This document shows positions 9,201 to 16,418 of a DNA stretch of 22,995 nucleotides, piece after piece. A program made the position numbers and the translations under genes. The notes below the pieces were generated by a model that was not told the DNA's origin, ran no database searches, and was given only the letters and a program-made list of their open reading frames with translations. The stretch's first letter is position 1, and each line of letters starts with the position of its first letter. This DNA is from CAZSWS01 sp964610765 (GTDB taxonomy: Bacteria; Bacteroidota; Bacteroidia; Bacteroidales; Tannerellaceae): assembly GCA_964610765.1 (NCBI GenBank), contig CAZSWS010000046.1:1-22995 (forward strand), in the 5' to 3' direction.

Positions 9201-9465
9201 TGAAAATGAGAATAATAATAAAAACTCAACTTGGTGGCTGCGTAATATGAGTTTATTGCGTATGAAAGATGTTGAAGTAGGATATACATTTCCTAAACAA
9301 TGGATGGAGCATATTGGAGTTTCCTCACTTCGTCTTTATTTAAAGGGAGCGAACTTATTAACTTTCTCTGGATTTAAACTTTGGGATCCTGAAATTGATT
9401 CAGCTAATGGTATGAAGTATCCCATTATGAAATCTATTTCTTTTGGTCTAGATATAAACTTTTAA
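6292..9465 (+). CDS. SusC/RagA family TonB-dependent outer-membrane transporter
   Basis: This outer-membrane barrel imports large nutrients together with a SusD lipoprotein and uses TonB energy. The 1057 residues are typical for the family. In order: a signal peptide (about 1-33), a carboxypeptidase-regulatory-like domain (about 63-139, GTVRD...LPGVSVRVKGTTVG), the family segment EVVVVGYGTQKK (from 143), and the plug domain with WIRG, PLVLVDG and VLKDAAASAVYGVRGA. A 22-strand type barrel follows and ends in a terminal Phe. An EF-hand-like loop DIDGDGAITTLDE starts at 876, a feature common in this family. There is no N-terminal STN signalling domain, so control by a linked anti-sigma factor is unlikely. 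susD follows after 17 bases. The gene is visibly more AT-rich than its neighbours. Substrate unknown. Confidence 0.95.
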   Translation: MNIKLKSYIRTTYIITFFLLLRFTLLALPTASGKTVDLNSESELVSVKKQSAVKAENMQAKGISINGTVRDISGEALPGVSVRVKGTTVGTATDINGQYFITVSDKDALLTFHFIGFEEQEVRVGNQININVNLKEVSTGLNEVVVVGYGTQKKASVIGSISTIEPELLQRIPSRAVSNSLSGQIAGVIGVQRSGEPGKDGSNFWIRGISSFQNAGRSPLVLVDGIERTLDDMDPAEIESFSVLKDAAASAVYGVRGAAGVILVNTKRGKLGKPSIGVHYEQGFTSPVKLPNFIGSYEYLSLLNELKMDAGYDKGDYSDEMLENYRSGSDFDLYPNVNWLDEVTKNNASNQRVNLNIGGGSDILRYALVASYYGERGIFERDKSQTWDSSIKLNKFNIRSNVDVDITKTTLVRIGIGGYLQETNGMSTNADDILDLAFTSTPFVHPTRYSSGEFPRQSERQNAWVKATQHGFSEYSAGKIESMFVLEQDLAFLLPGLKVKGTFSFDRYMKSGIVREKSPDYYSPATSRKEDGSLDLSILSYGQEFLGTSQKTEWGNKATYLEGNISYSQYFGKHSVDGMFMYNQRDYRDGSVVPYRRMGIAGRAAYSFDDRYFAEFNFGYNGSENFASGNRFGFFPSIAVGYLLSEEPFMENLKGTFSKIKLRGSYGLVGNDQLAGRRFAYITNIDSSNDNEYKWGVNTDYHRTGRFEGDFGVPNLTWEKVKKTNVGLELGLWNSVELQVDWFKEHRYDIFMQRNTIPTAAGFMKTPWANFGKVDNSGVEISLTGHKQLNDDWYVGFRGTFTYAKNKIIEQDEAPGVIGTERQRTGKPVGQLFGLVAERLFTEEDFENVEQGILKEEIPSHTFTSKIRPGDIKYVDIDGDGAITTLDEKAIGGTYDPQIVYGIGANASYKNVDINVFFQGNGRTWRFIGGSGFLPGSTMGGTYNIRDNYQDRWTPENPSQNVFYPRLTYGENENNNKNSTWWLRNMSLLRMKDVEVGYTFPKQWMEHIGVSSLRLYLKGANLLTFSGFKLWDPEIDSANGMKYPIMKSISFGLDINF

Positions 9466-9482
9466 TTTTCAAATTATAATAA

Positions 9483-11420
9483 ATGAGAACCTTTGATATT
9501 TTTAAATATATCGTACTTGCTACAATGATGCTTGTTATAAGTGGATGTAGTGACTTTTTAGATAATGCACCGGATGACGAGTTGAATTTAGAAATGGTTT
9601 TTAACGATAAGACTCGGACTGAAGACTGGTTGGCAAATGTTTATAGCGGAATTCCTGACCCTCTGTGGGGCTATGTTAGGGATGTAGGCTATGATACTGT
9701 GGGAGATGATATTACTCCTTCGCAAAGATGGCTTCAGTATTGGGGAGGAACACTTTTAAACTTTCGAGTGGGTAATTTTTACACAAACTCTTCTTGGAAT
9801 GCTAGCTTCTGGAATAAATTAGCACAAAAAATTCGTTCTGGATATATTTTAATAAATAATGCACATGCGAGTCCCAAACAAAATGTAACAGAAGCAGATA
9901 TTGAATTGATGAAAAACGAATGTCGATTTTTAATTGCATACTATTATTGGACCATGACAGAAGCCTATGGTGCTGTTCCTTTCTTTGATGATGTGGCTGA
10001 TGTAAATGCTCCTCAATCTGAATTAATGAAAGGTCAGATGGCTTTTGATGATATGGTTGATTGGATTGATAAAGAACTGTTAGATTTATCAGCTAAACTC
10101 CCAGCAAAATGGGAAGTCTCCTTTTTTGGTCGTGCTACATCAATTATGTGTTTATCCGTTCGGGCACGTATGTTATTATTTGCTGCCAGTCCTTTAGTTA
10201 ATGGAAATGAAATGTATAAGGGCTTTAATAATTACGATGGAAAAGAACGCTTTAACTCTACCTATGATGCAACAAAATGGACTCGCGCAGCTGAGGCCTG
10301 TAAACTATTAATTGATAAAGCACATGAAGCTGGACATAAATTATACTATGAGTACAATGATGATGGTTCTATAGATCCCTTTATGTCTATTTACTCTTTG
10401 TTTTTGAAAAAAACTTCTGAAGGAAATGATGAGATTCTTTTTGCTAGACCAAGTGCCAATTATGGCGAATTTGAAAAGCATGGGATACCACGTGGAGCCA
10501 GTGGAAATGGTGGTCTAGGAGTTACTCAGACTATTGTGGATGCTTTCTTTATGAAAAACGGTCTGTCTCCGATCTTAGGCTATAATGCAGACGGTTCTCC
10601 CATAATAAATGAAGAATCCGGCTATACAGAAAAAGGCTTTTCATCTGAACCGGAGGTGAGAAATACGAAATGGAATCCTTGCCGAAATGCCCCGGAAGCT
10701 CAGGTAGGTCAGATTACTGTTGAAAATACTTACAATATGTATAGCAATCGTGAACCTCGATTCTATTTGAATGTATTGTTTAATGGAGCATGGTATCATC
10801 AAGAAAAGAGAGTAACTGAAATGATGAGTGGTCAATCTGATGGAGGTCCGACTCATGATGCACCTCAGCATGGATATTTATCTCGTAAAAAAACATCACT
10901 CGAATCTATACCCAAAGATGGGAAATATCCTTATCGCCCGGGAATTCTATATCGTTTAGGGGAAGCTTATTTAAATTATGCTGAAGCACTGAATGAATCG
11001 AAACCTGGTGATACAGACATTATGAAATATCTGAATATGATTCGCGAGCGTGCCGGAATTCCAGAGTATGGAACGGGTACAGATAACAATGGTTTTACTC
11101 GTATTCCTTACACAAATAGCCAAGCAGAAGTACGTAAGTTGATACGAAAAGAACGTCAGGTAGAATTATCCGGTGAAGGAATACGCTTCCATGATTTGCG
11201 TCGTTGGAAGCTTGCAGAAGAATATTTAAATGGAGATGAGTATGGAATGAACTTTGGAGGAAAAGTCTATTCGGATGATGCGTTAAATCCTAATGCATTC
11301 TTTGTTAGAACAGTTGCTTTGAAGCGGGTATTTACTAAAAAACAATACTGGTTTCCTATTCATCAAAGTGAGATAGATAAAGACCCTACTTTGATTCAAG
11401 CTCCTTTTTGGAATGAATAA
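9483..11420 (+). CDS. SusD/RagB family surface glycan-binding lipoprotein
   Basis: This is the partner of the SusC protein encoded 17 bases upstream. SusD-like proteins form the lid of the SusC channel and bind substrate at the cell surface. The signal peptide ends in the lipobox VISGC, with lipidated Cys22 followed by SDFLDNAPDDE, as in many SusD proteins. The C-terminal family signatures are clear: LGEAYLNYAEALNE, MIRERAGIP, RKERQVELSGEGIRFHDLRRWK, and a terminal YWFPIHQSEIDKDPTLIQ segment. At 645 residues it is at the long end of the family. No enzyme gene follows, so the substrate cannot be inferred from neighbours. A perfect palindrome lies 55 bases after the stop. Confidence 0.95.
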   Translation: MRTFDIFKYIVLATMMLVISGCSDFLDNAPDDELNLEMVFNDKTRTEDWLANVYSGIPDPLWGYVRDVGYDTVGDDITPSQRWLQYWGGTLLNFRVGNFYTNSSWNASFWNKLAQKIRSGYILINNAHASPKQNVTEADIELMKNECRFLIAYYYWTMTEAYGAVPFFDDVADVNAPQSELMKGQMAFDDMVDWIDKELLDLSAKLPAKWEVSFFGRATSIMCLSVRARMLLFAASPLVNGNEMYKGFNNYDGKERFNSTYDATKWTRAAEACKLLIDKAHEAGHKLYYEYNDDGSIDPFMSIYSLFLKKTSEGNDEILFARPSANYGEFEKHGIPRGASGNGGLGVTQTIVDAFFMKNGLSPILGYNADGSPIINEESGYTEKGFSSEPEVRNTKWNPCRNAPEAQVGQITVENTYNMYSNREPRFYLNVLFNGAWYHQEKRVTEMMSGQSDGGPTHDAPQHGYLSRKKTSLESIPKDGKYPYRPGILYRLGEAYLNYAEALNESKPGDTDIMKYLNMIRERAGIPEYGTGTDNNGFTRIPYTNSQAEVRKLIRKERQVELSGEGIRFHDLRRWKLAEEYLNGDEYGMNFGGKVYSDDALNPNAFFVRTVALKRVFTKKQYWFPIHQSEIDKDPTLIQAPFWNE

Positions 11421-11474
11421 GAGTAATAACTAAGTGGTTGTTGAAAAGCTTTTCTATAATAACTAATAGATAAT

Positions 11475-11514
11475 AATTCACCCGATAACAACAATTGTTG
11501 TTATCGGGTGAATT
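11475..11514. terminator. Perfect 40-base palindrome, probable bidirectional terminator
   Basis: Bases 11475-11494 and 11495-11514 are exact reverse complements (outer end AATTCACCCGATAACAACAA). The resulting stem would be 18 bp with a 4-base loop. It lies between the convergent susD and DUF695 genes, where a two-way terminator is expected. Flanking T-runs are short on both sides. Confidence 0.75.
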
Positions 11515-11543
11515 GTTATTGTAGAAACTTGAAAGTAAGCCTC

Positions 11544-11984
11544 TTACTCAAGTGCCCACTGTTTGGCTTCGTACATGTCTTTGTATTCTTCCCAGTCGGG
11601 GTCGAGTTCTGTATAAATGCTTAGGGGTAGGAGGTCGAACTCAGCTAATGTGCTGTTAAGGCGTTCGCCGAATGCTCGTACATTTCGCACATAAAACACC
11701 CAGACTCTATCACCTGTACCGGTATATATGCCGGTTAGAATACCCAATTTGTCTTTTTTCTCCATAGCCGGCTTTAGTACGTCGCTCACTGCTTCCATCA
11801 GTTTAGCCGTTTCGTTTGTTGGCATCCCTTTGCTGTCAGCTTCGTATTTCCAAGTGATTTCTATTCGCTCTTTATATTTTCCGGATTGCATAAATTCTCC
11901 TAAAGAGTCTCTACCATTGATAATAAGTGTGTTTCCGTTTTCGTCTTCAGAAAGGGAGGTGAACCATTCGTCAGTTAGTTTCAT
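11544..11984 (-). CDS. DUF695 domain-containing protein
   Basis: This 146-residue soluble protein lacks a signal peptide or membrane segment. It matches the DUF695 pattern: an N-terminal WF...E..DENGN segment, a central ERIEITWKYE strand, GILTGIYTGTGDRVWVFYVRN, and a C-terminal LDPDWEEYKDMY. No biochemical role is established for the family. It is the last gene of the minus-strand operon, starts 4 bases after the transporter stop, and runs toward the palindrome at 11475-11514. Confidence 0.75.
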   Translation of the reverse strand: MKLTDEWFTSLSEDENGNTLIINGRDSLGEFMQSGKYKERIEITWKYEADSKGMPTNETAKLMEAVSDVLKPAMEKKDKLGILTGIYTGTGDRVWVFYVRNVRAFGERLNSTLAEFDLLPLSIYTELDPDWEEYKDMYEAKQWALE

Positions 11985-11988
11985 ATGC

Positions 11989-12921
11989 TTATAGTTTTTT
12001 TTGTTTCAATTGTAATGTGCTGTTCTCTTTTCGGCTTTGTTTCATAAGTTGGTACGAATTTATACAATTTTGCCATATAACATACGTTGCCGGTCCTAGT
12101 GAGGTGATAGGGTTCAAATAAGCTTGTGCCATCCATATAGCCAGAATGGTATTCTTTTGTCCTAATGCTTGCCCGGATGATACGGTGTCTCCCCATCTTT
12201 TCCCTATTTTCCAGCCAGTCCCAAACTGTAGCAAGCAGATGACTAATGCAATCAAACCAAGTAGTATCTCGGTGGTATAGTCTTGTGTGTTCTGTTCTAC
12301 AACGAAATGAACAGTCTTACCCATGACAATCACGATGGCAAGCGCCCAAAGATAAAAGGCAAGTTTGGGTATGCCGGCAATTGTCTTGTTTACTTTGGGA
12401 AGATAATGTCTTATCGCCAGTGCAAAGAGAAGCGGAAGAATAAGAATAGGAAGAACCTCTACACTTAGTTGCCAGACAGATGCCCCGAATGAAATGTTTT
12501 GATGTATCCCGATGAAAGAAAAAATGAATGGAGCCATTATGGCTACAAGTAAGTTGCAGAGAAGTGAGTAAGTCGTTAAAAAGGCCACATCGCCTTTGAG
12601 CATACCGGTTATTACCGGAGCAGCAGTAGCGGTAGGAGCGAAGATACATATAAAAGCCCCTTGTGCTAAAACTGTGTTAAAGGGATGTATCAGTATATAA
12701 GCTAGCAGGCTAATGCTAAGTTGGAAGCCGAGTAGTAGAAAGTGTTGCGGTCTTACTTTCATTTGGCTCAGCGGTATTTTGCTGAACGTAACAAAGAGCA
12801 TTAGGAAAATCAGCACAGGGGTTAGAAAGGCTACATAAGAAACAGCTTTGTAAAAGACAACTCCTATCAGCATGGCTAATGGAAGCATCCATTCATTGCA
12901 GAAACGAAGTATTTTGTTCAC
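11989..12921 (-). CDS. Bile acid:sodium symporter (BASS/SBF) family transporter
   Basis: This 310-residue polytopic inner-membrane protein has eight to ten hydrophobic segments. Family-like features include FAPTATAAPVITGMLKGD near residue 95 and a C-terminal GQALGQKNTILAIWMAQ followed by LNPITSLGPA, which correspond to the two crossover helices of BASS-type transporters. Substrates in the family range from bile acids to pantothenate and other organic anions, and none can be chosen here. The start is a GTG immediately after the TAA of the SUI1 gene with no base between (TAAGTG), which points to translational coupling. The product ends in a basic tail (KQSRKENSTLQLKQKKL). Confidence 0.8.
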   Translation of the reverse strand: MNKILRFCNEWMLPLAMLIGVVFYKAVSYVAFLTPVLIFLMLFVTFSKIPLSQMKVRPQHFLLLGFQLSISLLAYILIHPFNTVLAQGAFICIFAPTATAAPVITGMLKGDVAFLTTYSLLCNLLVAIMAPFIFSFIGIHQNISFGASVWQLSVEVLPILILPLLFALAIRHYLPKVNKTIAGIPKLAFYLWALAIVIVMGKTVHFVVEQNTQDYTTEILLGLIALVICLLQFGTGWKIGKRWGDTVSSGQALGQKNTILAIWMAQAYLNPITSLGPATYVIWQNCINSYQLMKQSRKENSTLQLKQKKL

Positions 12922-13272
12922 TTATCCGATTCGTCTGGTTTTGCTATAACCTTCTTTTTCCAGTATGTCTGCGACCTTTGTGCGCATATCTCCTTGTATG
13001 ATTATTTCGCCATCTTTGGCTGATCCGCCTACACCACATTTAGTTTTAAGCAGCTTGCCTAAGACGGTTAAGTCGTCAGCAGTGCCTACAAAGCCGGTAA
13101 TAAGTGTGACGGTTTTCCCTCCGCGGTTACGTTTGTCAAGTGTTATACGTAGCGGTTGTTTATCTTTTGGAAGCGTATCTGCTTCTACTTCATCACCGGT
13201 TTCATATTGAAAGTCGGGATTGGTCGAATACATCACTCCCAATCGTTCTTTCCAGTCATTTTGCTTTTTCAT
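12922..13272 (-). CDS. SUI1/eIF1-like translation factor (YciH family)
   Basis: The 116-residue protein has a short variable N-terminus and a SUI1 domain from about residue 40. Visible signatures are LDKRNRGGKTVTLITGF and LKTKCGVGGSAKDGEIIIQGD, followed by a basic C-terminus (SKTRRIG). Family members resemble eukaryotic eIF1. The bacterial versions bind the small ribosomal subunit and may influence start-site fidelity, but their role in Bacteroidetes is not settled. It starts 4 bases after ispF and abuts the transporter gene. Confidence 0.9.
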   Translation of the reverse strand: MKKQNDWKERLGVMYSTNPDFQYETGDEVEADTLPKDKQPLRITLDKRNRGGKTVTLITGFVGTADDLTVLGKLLKTKCGVGGSAKDGEIIIQGDMRTKVADILEKEGYSKTRRIG

Positions 13273-13276
13273 TTCA

Positions 13277-13759
13277 TTACTTTTTATAAATCAGGACGGT
13301 TGCATAGGCAGCCATACCTTCTTGACGACCGACAAAGCCCATTTTCTCAGAGGTGGTAGCTTTGATAGAGATATCATTCTCTTCCACTTCCATGACTTCA
13401 GCCAGTACAAACTTCATTTGAGGAATATGTGGGTTCAGTTTCGGTTGTTCAGCTACAATGGTGGCATCTATATTGCCCAGTTCATATCCTTCCTTACGTA
13501 ACAGATGCATAGTGGATGCCAATAAGAGTTTGCTGTCTACATCTTTGTACTCTTTGTCGGTGTCCGGAAACTGGTATCCTATATCTCGGAGGTTTGCAGC
13601 TCCCAATAATGCATCACAAATTGCATGAATTAATACGTCGGCGTCACTATGTCCTTTCAGACCTAAGGGATGTTCTATACGAATGCCCCCAAGCCAAAGT
13701 GCACGCTCCTTTTCGAAAGCATGCATGTCATAACCGAATCCGACCCTTATCTTTTGCAT
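13277..13759 (-). CDS. ispF: 2-C-methyl-D-erythritol 2,4-cyclodiphosphate synthase
   Basis: IspF catalyses the cyclisation step of the MEP isoprenoid pathway, converting CDP-methylerythritol 2-phosphate to the 2,4-cyclodiphosphate with release of CMP. The 160-residue length is exactly that of the family. Metal ligands are visible as Asp11 and His13 (GYDMHAF) and His45 (HSDADVLIHAICDALLGAA). The C-terminal TTSEKMGFVGRQEGMAAYA is the CMP-binding segment. The active enzyme is a trimer in the cytoplasm. The gene lies 8 bases after porV, the same pairing as in Porphyromonas gingivalis. Confidence 0.97.
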   Translation of the reverse strand: MQKIRVGFGYDMHAFEKERALWLGGIRIEHPLGLKGHSDADVLIHAICDALLGAANLRDIGYQFPDTDKEYKDVDSKLLLASTMHLLRKEGYELGNIDATIVAEQPKLNPHIPQMKFVLAEVMEVEENDISIKATTSEKMGFVGRQEGMAAYATVLIYKK

Positions 13760-13767
13760 GGCTGGGA

Positions 13768-14967
13768 CTATCTAAACAGGTCTTTTATTCCGTCTGTATC
13801 AAACGATAGCGAAAAACGTAATGTTTGGTCTAGTGGATTATTCTGAACAGTGCTAACCAAATAAGCTGCATCTAGTTGGAAAATACTCATCTTAAAGCCT
13901 GCTCCGAACGAAAAGTATTGACGATTTCCTTTCATCTTATTCTCGTGATAGTAGCCGGTGCGAAGGGAAAACTGTTGATTATACACATACTCCAGACCTA
14001 CTGAGAGGTTTATTTCTTTTAGCTCTTCACTAAATCCGCCATTAGCGTCAGAGAATGATCTAAATATCCCTTCAATAGAAGACATATCATTGTATTTGTT
14101 TTTACGACTTTCAAATTTCTCATCAGACTCACCGGTTCTCCTTGTTGGATAACTGGGGACTAGGTATTTGTTTAAGTCAACGTACAGACCTAACGTGTTA
14201 ACATCATTAATCGGATAGAGAAGTCCCGTTCCTACTTTTAGGTTGGTTGGTAAAAACTGATTGGTTGTTCCTCCATCATAAGATATTTTAGTACCAATGT
14301 TAGAGATGTTAAATCCAAAGCTCCACAGTGCTTCACTTCGTCCCAGATAAACATAGTTTTCTAAATAACCGGCAATGTCTGCAGCGAAAGCGTTTCCGGC
14401 TGTCATTTCGCTGTTATCGTCATGGAAGTTCATGTCAGAACGGATGTATCGTAATGCAACAGCCATAGAGAACTGTTCCGATAACTTTCGGCTATAGCTT
14501 ACATCAAATGCCAGTTCATAAGGATTGTATCTCATGCCGGCAGCTCCTAAATCTTCATTTAAATCGACTATTTCGCCCAAGCTGAAATAGCGCAAAGAAG
14601 CACCTAACGCTTGATTGTCGGCATGACCTATTTTGTAAAACCCGGATAAGTTAGCCAAGGCAACATCATTGACCAATTTACGTAACCAGGGAGTATATCC
14701 AATTTGAACTCCCGAACGGCTGGTGTGAAAGGCATACTTTGCCGGATTCCAATATTGTGATGCAATGTCTGGCGTTGTGGATACTCCATTATCACCCATC
14801 CCTCCGGAACGGGCATCAGGTGCTATTGATAGGGAGGGGACAGCTGTTTTTAACGGACTAAATGTAGTTTTACTACTCTCATTGTTTTCTGCATGAATAC
14901 TATATGCTGAAAGGAATAAAAACGCTGTTATTAAAATCCAAGAACTTACTTTTTGTGCCATAGACAA
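13768..14967 (-). CDS. porV: PorV/LptO-like outer-membrane protein
   Basis: A signal peptide ends near Ala26, and a FadL-like beta-barrel follows. The family core is unmistakable: DARSGGMGD at 51-59, then TTPDIASQYWNPAKYAF at about 64-80. The end (LDQTLRFSLSFDTDGIKDLF) is a typical last strand. In Porphyromonas gingivalis PorV works with the protease PorU in the type IX secretion attachment complex, and the gene has also been called lptO. Here ispF follows as in Porphyromonas, but porU is not upstream: the preceding gene is an FAH hydrolase. The 76-base gap before it may hold its own signal. The second Met (position 3) is an alternative start. Identity is firm; a role in type IX secretion in this organism is not. 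Confidence 0.88.
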   Translation of the reverse strand: MSMAQKVSSWILITAFLFLSAYSIHAENNESSKTTFSPLKTAVPSLSIAPDARSGGMGDNGVSTTPDIASQYWNPAKYAFHTSRSGVQIGYTPWLRKLVNDVALANLSGFYKIGHADNQALGASLRYFSLGEIVDLNEDLGAAGMRYNPYELAFDVSYSRKLSEQFSMAVALRYIRSDMNFHDDNSEMTAGNAFAADIAGYLENYVYLGRSEALWSFGFNISNIGTKISYDGGTTNQFLPTNLKVGTGLLYPINDVNTLGLYVDLNKYLVPSYPTRRTGESDEKFESRKNKYNDMSSIEGIFRSFSDANGGFSEELKEINLSVGLEYVYNQQFSLRTGYYHENKMKGNRQYFSFGAGFKMSIFQLDAAYLVSTVQNNPLDQTLRFSLSFDTDGIKDLFR

Positions 14968-15043
14968 AGTGCTTACGTATGATTATATGATATATAAACT
15001 ATGAAATGGATAGCTTATTGTGCGAATGTAGGCAATTTCTTTC

Positions 15044-15658
15044 TTATCGCACATAAAAGTCCAAAAGCTTTTGTTTGCCAATATACCCTTTCAGCTGATC
15101 GCCTACCTGTACTGTCCCGACTCCTTCCGGTGTACCGGTATATATTAAGTCTCCAATTTTTAACGTAAAGAACTGGCTACTGTACGCAATGATTTGATCG
15201 GTGTTGAAAATCATTTGGGACGTATTGGCTTCTTGTACTTTTTGGTCATTGATATACAGGCTGAAGTCAAGATTGTTGACATCGCCTACATCGGTCAATG
15301 GAATGAACTGACCTACAACAGCCGAATGGTCAAACGCTTTGCTAATTTCCCACGGAAGTCCTTTTTTTCGTAAGTCTCGTTGCAAATCTCTTGCTGTAAA
15401 GTCAATACCGATAGTAACTTCGGCATAGTAGCGATGCGCAAATCGTTCAGCAATATGTTTGCCTAAGCGATTAATCTTGATGACGACTTCTGCTTCGTAG
15501 TGTATCTCTTCAGAGAAATCCGGTATAAAAAAGGGTTTTCCGTCTTTTAATAACGAAGAATCGGTTTTCATAAATAAAACCGGTTCAGACAACTCCAAAG
15601 TGTTTCCTAACTCCTTGTTATGAGCTGCATAGTTCATTCCAACGGCTATTATCTTCAT
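15044..15658 (-). CDS. Fumarylacetoacetate hydrolase (FAH) family protein
   Basis: This 204-residue, single-domain FAH-fold enzyme resembles acylpyruvate hydrolases/oxaloacetate tautomerases (YcgM type). Metal ligands are recognisable as Glu55 and Glu57 (IHYEAEVVIKI) and Asp86 (GIDFTARDLQ). The conserved GDLIYTGTPEGVG loop lies near the C-terminus, and the N-terminus has the usual GMNYAAHNKEL. Family members cleave or tautomerise beta-diketo acids; the exact substrate is unclear. It starts 5 bases after the rex stop, so the two are almost certainly co-transcribed. Confidence 0.9.
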   Translation of the reverse strand: MKIIAVGMNYAAHNKELGNTLELSEPVLFMKTDSSLLKDGKPFFIPDFSEEIHYEAEVVIKINRLGKHIAERFAHRYYAEVTIGIDFTARDLQRDLRKKGLPWEISKAFDHSAVVGQFIPLTDVGDVNNLDFSLYINDQKVQEANTSQMIFNTDQIIAYSSQFFTLKIGDLIYTGTPEGVGTVQVGDQLKGYIGKQKLLDFYVR

Positions 15659-15663
15659 GTGAA

Positions 15664-16314
15664 TTAAGACTTGTTGCTCTGTATGCGATTAAACATAACA
15701 GCTAGATGGGCATAGATAGACGTGTTTTGGACAACGATTTCTTGAGGAACGCGGATGCGGAAAGGAGTGAAATTCCAGACAGCTTTCATTCCGCCTGATA
15801 CAATCATTTCCGTAACTTCTTGTGCCTGTTCTACCGGAACGGTCAGGATTCCAATAGTCGCATCATATTCTTTGGATTTTTCTTGTAAGTCTTGTAAGTG
15901 GAAAATAGGAATACCTCCAATTTCTTTCCCTACCAATTCTTCCCGAATGTCGAATCCGGCAACGATTTCTACACCGTATTGTGACAACCCCGTATCACGC
16001 ATTAAAGCCGCTCCTAAACGACCTACTCCAAAAACGAATGCTTTATGTTGTGAGGTGAAACCTAGAAAAGTTTCAAGTGCATCAATCAGTTCATTCAGTT
16101 CATATCCGACCCGTGTTTTGCCACTTATGTTTATGTATGATAAATCTTTAGCCACTTGACTGGGGTCAAGACCAACTTCTTTCGCGATTTGGGTAGACGA
16201 CACAAAACGTTCACCGCGTTTCTTAATCAACTTTACGATAGCAAGATACCAAGGAAGTCTACGCAAAGTCGGTTCCGGTATCTTTACAAGTTGTTTATTC
16301 GGTTCGTTTGTCAT
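15664..16314 (-). CDS. rex: Redox-sensing transcriptional repressor Rex
   Basis: Rex senses the NADH/NAD+ ratio and represses fermentation and respiration genes when NADH is low. The 216-residue protein has an N-terminal winged helix (PEPTLRRLPWYL at 13-24, SSTQIAKEVGLDPSQVAKDLSYI at about 39-61). A Rossmann domain follows with GVGRLG at 96-101. The C-terminal swapped helix region contains WNFTPFRIRVPQEIVVQN. It is the first gene of a seven-gene minus-strand operon. A minus-strand TATTTTTG (plus-strand 16340-16347) is a possible -7 box, without a convincing -33 box. I found no TTGTGA/TCACAA-type Rex operator upstream. Confidence 0.95.
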   Translation of the reverse strand: MTNEPNKQLVKIPEPTLRRLPWYLAIVKLIKKRGERFVSSTQIAKEVGLDPSQVAKDLSYINISGKTRVGYELNELIDALETFLGFTSQHKAFVFGVGRLGAALMRDTGLSQYGVEIVAGFDIREELVGKEIGGIPIFHLQDLQEKSKEYDATIGILTVPVEQAQEVTEMIVSGGMKAVWNFTPFRIRVPQEIVVQNTSIYAHLAVMFNRIQSNKS

Positions 16315-16418
16315 TGTTCTCTTTCTTTTTTCGTAAAAACAAAAATACTACATTCCATGAAAACTAGGTGTATAATGCGAAGTTTTTAGTATAAAACCTT
16401 TCTTTTAGCTTTGTTTTT

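Noticed and set aside
15019..15053. Inverted repeat TGTGCGA/TCGCACA at the end of the FAH gene
   Set aside because: The stem is only 7 bp with a 21-base loop and overlaps the stop codon. It is too weak to call an attenuator or terminator.
15755..16159. A 134-codon open frame on the plus strand
   Set aside because: It is antisense to rex, and the Ser/Pro/Cys-rich product looks like a shadow translation.
11544..16314. A complete type IX secretion locus around porV
   Set aside because: Only porV is present. No PorU, Sov or PorKLMN-like protein and no sorting domain occurs in the window.
16315..16418. Search for a Rex operator upstream of rex
   Set aside because: No TTGTGA-N6-TCACAA-like dyad is present. 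Only a partial -7 box on the minus strand was found.
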